Below the pieces are notes generated by a model, which did no database searches, was not told the origin of the DNA, and saw only the letters and a list, made by a program, of their open reading frames with translations. Source: Chitinophagaceae bacterium (GTDB lineage Bacteria > Bacteroidota > Bacteroidia > Chitinophagales > Chitinophagaceae). From it: DNA of 7,523 nt. Made by a program: the position numbers and the translations under genes. The stretch spans positions 1 to 7,523 of the forward strand of contig JAEUVI010000590.1 in assembly GCA_016787105.1 (NCBI GenBank). The letters run 5' to 3'. This document shows, one piece after another, positions 1-6,489 of the stretch (position 1 is the stretch's first letter; each line of letters starts with the position of its first letter).

Positions 1-333
1 ACGCAATCATTAATGCCATTGGTTGCTGAAAATGGTATGGACTGGATGTATGCCAACTGTTCGACTACTGCTCAGCGTGGTGCTTTGGATTGGTGGAAAA
101 AATTCCGTGATGCAACAGCTCCTGTATTTAAAGAATTGTATGAAAGTGTTGCTACTGGTAAAGAGTCACAACGTTCAATTGACAGCAATAGCCAACCCGA
201 TTATCGTGAAAAGCTGGAGGCTGAACTAAAAGAATTGCGTGAAAGCGAAATGTGGCAGGCTGGTAAAACAGTTCGTTCACTTCGTCCGGAAAATCAACCG
301 GCAAAAGCAGAGAAGAAAGAAGTAGTAGCGTAA
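1..333 (+). CDS. ilvC: Ketol-acid reductoisomerase, C-terminal part (5' end outside window)
   Basis: IlvC isomerises and reduces 2-acetolactate, or 2-aceto-2-hydroxybutanoate, with NADPH and Mg2+ to the dihydroxy acid. This is the second common step of valine/leucine and isoleucine synthesis, in the cytoplasm. The frame is open from base 1 (first residues TQSLMPLVAENGMDW) to TAA at 331-333, so about 110 C-terminal residues are visible; the Bacteroidota enzyme is usually about 350 long. The visible part is the helical C-terminal knot domain, with the conserved MYANCSTTAQRGALDW segment (about residues 17-32 of the fragment), whose serine region belongs to the substrate pocket. The SRPDYREK-like segment (here SQPDYREK) and SEMWQAG...VRSLRPENQ then match the family end. 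After RPENQ there is a short lysine- and glutamate-rich tail (PAKAEKKEVVA), probably disordered. The Rossmann domain lies upstream of the window. The ATG at base 13 is internal, not a start. Identification is secure from motif resemblance. Confidence 0.96.
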   Translation, partial: TQSLMPLVAENGMDWMYANCSTTAQRGALDWWKKFRDATAPVFKELYESVATGKESQRSIDSNSQPDYREKLEAELKELRESEMWQAGKTVRSLRPENQPAKAEKKEVVA

Positions 334-336
334 AAA

Positions 337-419
337 AGGCAACAAGACACTAAGGCATCGAGGCACAAAGTCGCTGATAAATTTCACGAAATACTTTGTG
401 CCTTGTTGCCTCGATGCCT
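337..419. repeat. Octamer-built inverted-repeat element between ilvC and ilvA
   Basis: Seen directly: the left part reads as consecutive 8-base units from 337 to 376 (AGGCAACA, AGACACTA, AGGCATCG, AGGCACAA, AGTCGCTG). The right part carries the same units in reverse complement at 396-403, 404-411 and 412-419 (reading AGGCACAA, AGGCAACA and AGGCATCG on the minus strand). Three of the units are therefore present in both arms, though in a different order. Perfect inverted matches are 352-365 with 407-420 (14 bp), 361-371 with 393-403 (11 bp) and 337-346 with 402-411 (10 bp). The central 372-392 is unrelated AT-rich sequence. No reading frame of interest covers it. From memory, CACTAAGGCACAAAGG-like octamer repeats are scattered in intergenic regions of various environmental bacteria, including Bacteroidota. 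This looks like one such unit, but that assignment is recollection, not a search result. Confidence 0.8.
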
Positions 420-428
420 TCTTATTTT
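352..428 (+). terminator. Possible intrinsic terminator after ilvC formed by the octamer repeat
   Basis: The stem 352-365/407-420 (14 bp) can be continued inward by 366-371 with 393-398 (6 bp), leaving an 8-base bulge at 399-406. The sequence just after the right arm is T-rich but broken (TTCTTATTTT, 419-428). On the minus strand the left end is followed by a T run from 337 to 332, so termination could work in both directions. It sits right behind the ilvC stop and 29 bases before the ilvA GTG, so it would separate or attenuate transcription between the two genes. The loop is long and the T tract imperfect, so the function is inferred only. Confidence 0.4.
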
Positions 429-456
429 AGCCATTTAGAGACTAAAAAGTATAACC

Positions 457-1728
457 GTGATAAGTGAATCTGAAGTAGTAGCATCTTCCATCATCCGTGC
501 AGAGGGTATAACTGCCGCTTCGCTGCGATTGAAAAAAATCGTGACGCTTACACCGCTTCAATTAAATCAGAACCTATCGAAGAAATATCAGTGCAATGTC
601 TTTTTGAAAAGGGAAGATTTGCAAATAGTGCGTTCCTACAAGTTGCGCGGGGCTTATAACATGATGAGCAGTTTGCCTGCAGAACAATTGAAGAATGGTG
701 TGGTATGTGCCAGTGCGGGCAATCATGCGCAGGGCTTTGCATACTCCTGCAAAAAGCTCAATGTAAAGGGCATCGTATTTATGCCCATCATTACCCCCAA
801 ACAAAAAGTAAGGCAGACAAAAATGTTTGGAGAAGATTATGTTGAGATAAAACTAATAGGCGACACTTTCGATGACTGTGCTGTTGCTGCCAAGCAATAC
901 ACAGAAGAAAATAAAATGACTTTCATACCGCCTTTTGATGATACCCGCATCATAGAAGGACAAGCAACTGTTGCTGTTGAAATACTCGAAGACCAATCTG
1001 ATATTGATTATGTATTTGTAGCTGTTGGTGGCGGTGGGTTGAGTGCGGGAGTTGGTTCATATTTTAAAACATATTCTCCCAAAACAAAAATAATAGGGCT
1101 TGAACCGGAAGGTGCTCCCTCAATGTTTGAAGCGTTGAAAGCCGGTCACCCGGTAACGTTAGAAACAATTGACCGTTTTGTGGACGGAGCTGCGGTAAAA
1201 AGAGTGGGGGATATAACATTTTCCATTTGTAAAAATGTGTTGGATGATATGCATCTTGTTCCGGAAGGTAAAGCATGCACGACAATACTGAAATTGTATA
1301 ACGAAGATGCAATAGTAGTTGAACCTGCCGGAGCTTTATCAATTGCTGCACTGGATGATTATAGTGAACAGATTAAAGGAAAAAATGTTGTTTGTATTGT
1401 AAGCGGCAGTAATAATGATATTGACCGTATGCAGGAAATAAAAGAGCGCAGCCTTCAGTATGAAGGATTGAAACATTATTTCCTGGTCAATTTTGCCCAA
1501 CGGCCCGGTGCTTTAAAGGAATTTGTAAACAATGTTCTAGGCCCGGGTGATGATATAACCCGTTTTGAGTATATGCAGAAGAATAATAAAGAAGCGGGGC
1601 CTGCATTGGTGGGTGTCGAGTTGCAAAGCAGGGACGACTATAATGTTCTGGTTGAAAAAATGGTAACGTATAAAATTGAGTATACGGAATTGAATAAGAA
1701 CGATACTTTGTTTGGTTACCTGGTTTAA
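457..1728 (+). CDS. ilvA: Threonine dehydratase, biosynthetic, with C-terminal regulatory domain
   Basis: PLP-dependent cytoplasmic enzyme that deaminates threonine to 2-oxobutanoate and ammonia, the committed step of isoleucine synthesis. The protein has 423 residues. The catalytic PLP fold occupies about residues 5-325, with the Schiff-base lysine Lys62 in SYKLRGAYN, the SAGNHAQG motif (86-93), the glycine loop GGGGLSAG (191-198) that holds the PLP phosphate, EPAGA (289-293) and SGSNND (316-321). Residues about 336-423 (FLVNFAQRPGALKEFVNNVLG onward) form a single ACT-like regulatory domain. This matches the short IlvA form of about 410-430 residues rather than the 514-residue two-domain E. 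coli form. In the family this domain mediates isoleucine feedback and marks a biosynthetic rather than catabolic enzyme. The start is GTG at 457: an in-frame TAG lies at 436-438, no ATG lies between, and the next Met is residue 69, inside the fold. No clear ribosome binding site is visible. The gene follows ilvC after 123 bases. Confidence 0.95.
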   Translation: MISESEVVASSIIRAEGITAASLRLKKIVTLTPLQLNQNLSKKYQCNVFLKREDLQIVRSYKLRGAYNMMSSLPAEQLKNGVVCASAGNHAQGFAYSCKKLNVKGIVFMPIITPKQKVRQTKMFGEDYVEIKLIGDTFDDCAVAAKQYTEENKMTFIPPFDDTRIIEGQATVAVEILEDQSDIDYVFVAVGGGGLSAGVGSYFKTYSPKTKIIGLEPEGAPSMFEALKAGHPVTLETIDRFVDGAAVKRVGDITFSICKNVLDDMHLVPEGKACTTILKLYNEDAIVVEPAGALSIAALDDYSEQIKGKNVVCIVSGSNNDIDRMQEIKERSLQYEGLKHYFLVNFAQRPGALKEFVNNVLGPGDDITRFEYMQKNNKEAGPALVGVELQSRDDYNVLVEKMVTYKIEYTELNKNDTLFGYLV

Positions 1729-1945
1729 TAAGCTGAGAATAAAGGAAAAATAAATTGATGGAACTTGAAAAAAGGGCAAAGTTCAATAATGAATGAGTAG
1801 TAGCGGCCGTGTTGGTTTATTGTGAGTAATTCAGTAATTTCGAAGCCTCCGCTACGCGTTGATTTTTGTAATTTAGAACGTTTGCTTGCCTTTTGATAAT
1901 TAACGATTTCTGTCGTCATAAATTTTAATTAAGTCAATTTGAATT
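1729..1945 (+). promoter_or_regulatory. Noncoding leader upstream of gltB, probable promoter region
   Basis: This 217-base gap separates ilvA from gltB and is AT-rich. It holds no credible gene. The most likely place for the gltBD promoter is here, because the next gap (gltB to gltD) is only 32 bases. TAAATTTT at 1919-1926 matches seven of eight positions of the Bacteroidota -7 consensus TAnnTTTG. The nearest upstream TTTG (1892-1895) is 23 bases away, longer than normal, so the match is weak. TAATTTAG at 1869-1876 also matches seven of eight but lacks a TTTG at the right distance. A near-perfect tandem octamer (AGTAATTC then AGTAATTT, 1825-1840) and a 7-bp inverted pair (1800-1806 with 1849-1855, 42 bases apart) are present; either could be chance. 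A 6-bp pair 1761-1766/1779-1784 follows ilvA but has no T tract, so no convincing ilvA terminator is visible. Confidence 0.35.
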
Positions 1946-4900
1946 ATGGCAAATTACGGCCTGTACAATCCTTCTTTTGAAAGGGATGCCTGTGGTATCG
2001 GTTTTGTTGCTAACATTAAAGGCAACAAGTCGCACCAGGCAATCTCGGACGCACTTACTGTTTTAGAAAACATGGAGCACCGCGGTGCCTGTGGATGTGA
2101 AAACAATTCCGGCGATGGTGCTGGTATTATGATTCAAACTCCCCACGAATTTTTCTTTGATGAGTGTATAAAGCTCGGCGTCCATTTGCCTTCATTTGGC
2201 AAGTATGGTGTTGGTGTTATCTTCTTTCCCAAAGAAATAAGACTTCGTGAGGAATGCCGCGATATTTTCAACCGCTCTGCTGAAAAGTTAGGATTGGAAA
2301 TTCTTGCTTATCGCAAAGTTCCTGTGAACCCCGATGGTATCGGTCCGACAGCATTAAGCGTTGAGCCGGAAATAGAGCAGGTATTCATTGCCTGTCCTGA
2401 TCATATTTCAAACCCGGATGAGTTTGAAAGAAAATTATTTGTGCTGCGCAACTATGCAAGCCATACCATCAATAATACAGTAAGAAAAGATGCAATAGGT
2501 TTTTACCTTGCTTCACTTTCATATAAAACTGTTGTTTACAAAGGTCAGTTGATCAGCTCGCAGGTGCGTGGCTATTTCCCTGATTTAAGTAATAAAAGGG
2601 TTGTAAGTGCTTTCGGACTGGTGCATTCCCGATTTGCTACCAATACATTCCCTTCCTGGAAACTGGCTCAGCCTTTCCGTTTTATCGCACACAATGGGGA
2701 AATAAATACATTACAGGGAAACCTCAACTGGTTGCGTACAAGCGAGCATAGCTTTTCTTCACCATGGTTTACCAATGAAGAAATGGAAATGTTGTTGCCT
2801 ATTGTTTCAGGCGCACAATCCGATTCAGCTTGCCTTGATAATATGATTGAGTTGCTTGCGATGACGGGTCGTTCTTTACCACATGTAATGATGATGCTGA
2901 TACCGGAAGCATGGGACGGTAACGAAGCAATGGATCCTTTGAAGAAAGCATTTTACGAATACCATGCATCTATCATGGAGCCCTGGGATGGCCCGGCTTC
3001 CATCTCATTTACTGATGGTAAAATTATTGGTGCAACTTTAGACAGAAATGGTCTTCGGCCTTCGCGTTATTGTGTTACAACTGATGATCGTGTAATCATG
3101 GCATCAGAAACAGGTGCACTGCCGGTTGATCCAAAAATAATTAAGGAAAAAGGAAGATTGCAACCTGGAAAAATGTTTGTAGTGGATATGGAGCAGGGCC
3201 GCATCATCAGTGACGAAGAATTGAAACAAACTATTTGCTCTCAATCTCCTTATAGCGATTGGCTGAATCAATATAAAATACGATTGGAAGAACTGAATGA
3301 ACCAAGGGTTCAGTTTACTCACCTGCAGCAGGATTCTATTCTCAAGTATCATAAAGCTTTTGGTTATTCTACAGAAGATATCGAAACGATTATAAAGCCA
3401 ATGGCGATTGATGCTAAGGAGCCGATTGGTTCGATGGGTACAGATATTCCATTGGCAGTGTTGAGCGATCAGCCTCAGCATTTGAGTTCTTATTTTAAAC
3501 AGTTATTTGCACAGGTTACCAATCCACCGATTGATCCTATCCGCGAGAGATTGGTAATGAGCTTGGCAACATTCGTTGGTAATAATGGAAATCTTCTTGA
3601 TGAGGATCCAAAACACTGTCATACGCTGGCATTGAAACAGCCGATTCTTGTAAGCAAAGAATTAGAGAAAATAAGAAGTATTGACACTGGAATATTTCAG
3701 GCTAAAACATTGCAAACTTATTTCCGTGCAGATGGTAAACCTGATTCATTAAAGAAGGGACTGGATCGTTTGTGCCGCTATGCGGAAGATGCCGCGAATG
3801 ATGGCTTTGAAGTATTGATACTTTGCGACCGCGCAGTAGATAGTGATCATGCCGCCATACCTTCTTTGCTGGCAGTATCAGCGGTTCATCATCATCTCAT
3901 CCGTAAAGGTTTGCGTGGGCAGGTGGGCATTGTAATGGAAGTAGGTGATGTGTGGGAGGTGCACCATTTTGCTTGCCTGTTGGCGTTCGGTGCTACAGCT
4001 ATCAATCCATATCTCGCATTAGCAACGATACGGAATATGAAAGCAAATGGAACGCTGAAAACAGAGCTGGCATGGGAAGATTTGCGTAAAAATTATATCA
4101 AAGCCGTTTGTGATGGATTGCTGAAAGTGTTTTCCAAAATGGGAATATCAACACTGCAATCTTATCAGGGAGCACAGATATTTGAAATACTTGGTATTGA
4201 CCAGGAAGTGGTAGATCGTTATTTCACCGGGGCCGTGAGTCGCATACAGGGCATCGGCTTGAATGAAATAGCAAAAGAAGCATTGTCGAAACATTACTTC
4301 GCATTCAGTAAAAAAGATATTCCTGTAGACCGTTTGCCAGCAGGTGGTGTATATCAATGGAAACGTAAAGGAGAGTTCCATTTATTTAATCCACAGACGA
4401 TTCATTTATTGCAGTATTCGACAAAAATGAATGATTATAATACATTCAAAAAATACTCGAAGCTTGTAAATGATCAGAGTGAGAAAGCGGCAACCTTACG
4501 TGGATTATTTAAATTTAAAAAGAACAGGCCTTCCATTTCAATAGATGAAGTAGAGCCTGCAGAAAATATTTACAAACGATTTGCAACAGGAGCAATGAGC
4601 TTTGGATCTATTTCATGGGAAGCGCATACTACGCTTGCAATAGCAATGAACCGCCTGGGCGGAAAAAGCAATACCGGAGAAGGAGGAGAAGATGAAAGAA
4701 GGTATGATCCATTGCCGAATGGTGATTCGATGCGCAGTGCAATCAAACAAGTGGCCTCTGCACGTTTTGGTGTAACAAGTTTATATCTTACTGAAGCAGA
4801 TGAGTTACAAATAAAAATGGCGCAAGGTGCCAAGCCAGGCGAAGGCGGACAGTTACCGGGGCATAAAGTGGATGAATGGATAGGTAAAACAAGACATTCT

Positions 4901-6457
4901 ACTCCTGGTGTAGGATTGATTTCACCGCCACCGCACCATGATATATATTCTATTGAAGATTTGGCCCAATTAATATCTGATTTAAAGAATGCCAACCGTG
5001 CTGCACGTATCAATGTAAAACTGGTTTCAAAAGCAGGTGTAGGTACTATTGCGGCGGGTGTAGCAAAAGCTAAATCAGATGTGATTCTCATATCAGGACA
5101 TGATGGTGGTACAGGTGCTTCACCGATAAGTTCTATCAAACATGCTGGTTTGCCATGGGAGCTGGGTTTAGCGGAAACACATCAGACGTTAGTAAGAAAT
5201 AAACTGAGAAGCCGCGTAGTTGTACAGGCGGACGGGCAAATGAAAACCGGCCGTGATATCGCTGTGGCAGCACTGTTAGGTGCGGAAGAGTGGGGTGTTG
5301 CAACTGCGGCATTGGTAGTGGAAGGCTGTATCATGATGCGTAAATGTCATTTGAATACTTGTCCTGTTGGAGTAGCAACGCAGGATCCTGAGCTAAGAAA
5401 AAGATTTACCGGCGACCCTGATCATGTTGTAAATCTTTTCAGATTTTTAGTACAGGAGCTTCGCGAGATAATGGCTGATTTAGGGTTCAGAACAATTAAT
5501 GAAATGATCGGCCAGGTAGATTGCCTGGAGATGCGTGATGATATATCACATTGGAAATACAGCAGGCTGGATCTTTCACCGATATTATATAAAGAACCGG
5601 CATCGCAATACACAGGCCTTTATAATATGGAAGAGCAGGATCATGGTCTTTCAGCTGTACTTGATTGGAAATTACTTGAGGCTGCTAAGCCAGCTATAGA
5701 AGGTAAGGAAAGGGTTGCTGCTTCTTTTGCAATAAAGAATACTGATAGAACAGCAGGGACTATTCTTTCTAACGAGATAACAAAGAAACATCGTTATGGA
5801 CTTCCGGACGATACAATTCATTTCAGTTTCACAGGTACGGCGGGACAAAGTTTCGGTGCATTCAATACAAAAGGAATAACACTCGAACTCGAAGGCGATG
5901 CAAATGACTATTTCGGAAAAGGATTGAGCGGTGCAAGATTGATTATTTATCCGCCCAGGCAAGCATCATTTATTCCTGAAGAAAATATCCTTATTGGAAA
6001 CGTAGCTTTCTATGGTGCTACATCAGGTGAGGCATTTATCCGTGGTAAAGCTGGTGAACGTTTTGGCGTACGTAACTCAGGTGCGAATGTAGTAGTAGAA
6101 GGTACGGGTGACCATGGATGTGAGTACATGACAGGCGGTCGCGTAGTAATACTGGGCGATACCGGAAGAAATTTTGCCGCAGGTATGAGCGGGGGAATTG
6201 CTTATGTCTATGATGTGAAAGGAAAATTTGCATCGAACTGCAATACAGAAATGGTGGATATTGATCCCGTTGAAACGGATGATGCTGTTGAATTGCAGGA
6301 CATGATTACACGTCATTACGCGTATACAGGTAGTACTGTTGCAAAATTTGTATTGGACGATTTTGAGAATCAATTGAAGAATTTTGTAAAAGTATTTCCG
6401 AGAGATTATAAAAAGGTGTTACAGGAGAGCAAGCAAAAAATAACAATTAATAAATAA
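1946..6457 (+). CDS. gltB: Glutamate synthase, large (alpha) subunit
   Basis: With GltD it makes two glutamates from glutamine and 2-oxoglutarate in the cytoplasm, the GOGAT half of the GS-GOGAT ammonia-assimilation cycle. At 1503 residues it is full length for the bacterial subunit (about 1480-1530). The N-terminal class II amidotransferase domain (about 16-430) starts with MANYGLYNPSFERDA, a 15-residue propeptide expected to be removed to free nucleophile Cys16. It also shows EHRGACGCENNSGDGAG (44-60), HSRFATNT (227-234) and HNGEIN (249-254). A central linker domain follows (about 470-770). The FMN/2-oxoglutarate barrel (about 810-1200) carries SFGSISWEAH (from 885), SNTGEGGED (908-916) and GHDGGTGASP (1051-1060). 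The 3Fe-4S cysteines are Cys1128, Cys1134 and Cys1139 (CIMMRKCHLNTCPVG), with the spacing usual in the family. The C-terminal GXGXG beta-helix domain is at about 1240-1490, with GGRVVILGDTG from 1397. The ATG at 1946 is chosen because it gives the canonical propeptide; no strong Shine-Dalgarno is seen. No frameshift or missing key residue was found. Confidence 0.98.
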   Translation: MANYGLYNPSFERDACGIGFVANIKGNKSHQAISDALTVLENMEHRGACGCENNSGDGAGIMIQTPHEFFFDECIKLGVHLPSFGKYGVGVIFFPKEIRLREECRDIFNRSAEKLGLEILAYRKVPVNPDGIGPTALSVEPEIEQVFIACPDHISNPDEFERKLFVLRNYASHTINNTVRKDAIGFYLASLSYKTVVYKGQLISSQVRGYFPDLSNKRVVSAFGLVHSRFATNTFPSWKLAQPFRFIAHNGEINTLQGNLNWLRTSEHSFSSPWFTNEEMEMLLPIVSGAQSDSACLDNMIELLAMTGRSLPHVMMMLIPEAWDGNEAMDPLKKAFYEYHASIMEPWDGPASISFTDGKIIGATLDRNGLRPSRYCVTTDDRVIMASETGALPVDPKIIKEKGRLQPGKMFVVDMEQGRIISDEELKQTICSQSPYSDWLNQYKIRLEELNEPRVQFTHLQQDSILKYHKAFGYSTEDIETIIKPMAIDAKEPIGSMGTDIPLAVLSDQPQHLSSYFKQLFAQVTNPPIDPIRERLVMSLATFVGNNGNLLDEDPKHCHTLALKQPILVSKELEKIRSIDTGIFQAKTLQTYFRADGKPDSLKKGLDRLCRYAEDAANDGFEVLILCDRAVDSDHAAIPSLLAVSAVHHHLIRKGLRGQVGIVMEVGDVWEVHHFACLLAFGATAINPYLALATIRNMKANGTLKTELAWEDLRKNYIKAVCDGLLKVFSKMGISTLQSYQGAQIFEILGIDQEVVDRYFTGAVSRIQGIGLNEIAKEALSKHYFAFSKKDIPVDRLPAGGVYQWKRKGEFHLFNPQTIHLLQYSTKMNDYNTFKKYSKLVNDQSEKAATLRGLFKFKKNRPSISIDEVEPAENIYKRFATGAMSFGSISWEAHTTLAIAMNRLGGKSNTGEGGEDERRYDPLPNGDSMRSAIKQVASARFGVTSLYLTEADELQIKMAQGAKPGEGGQLPGHKVDEWIGKTRHSTPGVGLISPPPHHDIYSIEDLAQLISDLKNANRAARINVKLVSKAGVGTIAAGVAKAKSDVILISGHDGGTGASPISSIKHAGLPWELGLAETHQTLVRNKLRSRVVVQADGQMKTGRDIAVAALLGAEEWGVATAALVVEGCIMMRKCHLNTCPVGVATQDPELRKRFTGDPDHVVNLFRFLVQELREIMADLGFRTINEMIGQVDCLEMRDDISHWKYSRLDLSPILYKEPASQYTGLYNMEEQDHGLSAVLDWKLLEAAKPAIEGKERVAASFAIKNTDRTAGTILSNEITKKHRYGLPDDTIHFSFTGTAGQSFGAFNTKGITLELEGDANDYFGKGLSGARLIIYPPRQASFIPEENILIGNVAFYGATSGEAFIRGKAGERFGVRNSGANVVVEGTGDHGCEYMTGGRVVILGDTGRNFAAGMSGGIAYVYDVKGKFASNCNTEMVDIDPVETDDAVELQDMITRHYAYTGSTVAKFVLDDFENQLKNFVKVFPRDYKKVLQESKQKITINK

Positions 6458-6489
6458 CTGTTTCCTAATAAACAAACCTTAAAAGAGTC

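Noticed and set aside
23..229. Second plus-strand frame overlapping the ilvC end
   Set aside because: It is out of frame with a well-conserved IlvC segment and shows no protein similarity.
337..419. CRISPR-like periodic array
   Set aside because: The 8-base period is far too short, there are no spacers between conserved repeats, and no cas genes are nearby. It is a short-unit inverted repeat.
395..430. Promoter for ilvA from TTTG (395-398) and TATTTTAG (423-430)
   Set aside because: The spacing is 24 bases, too long for the Bacteroidota -33/-7 pair. The TTTG lies inside the repeat stem and the second element has a mismatch.
1758..1796. Twelve-residue mini-ORF (MELEKRAKFNNE) after ilvA, with AAAGGA upstream
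   Set aside because: It could look like a leader peptide, but it has no run of isoleucine, glutamine or other regulatory codons and no attenuator hairpin after it. The AAAGGA spacing of 11 bases is also long.
1725..1919. Minus-strand 64-codon frame covering the ilvA-gltB gap
   Set aside because: It overlaps the ilvA end and has no recognisable family or clear binding site. Its length is within chance for AT-rich DNA.
4570..5139. Minus-strand open frame of 189 codons inside gltB
   Set aside because: It lies wholly opposite the conserved FMN domain of gltB, and its composition mirrors that gene's codon pattern. The translated sequence has no recognisable domain.
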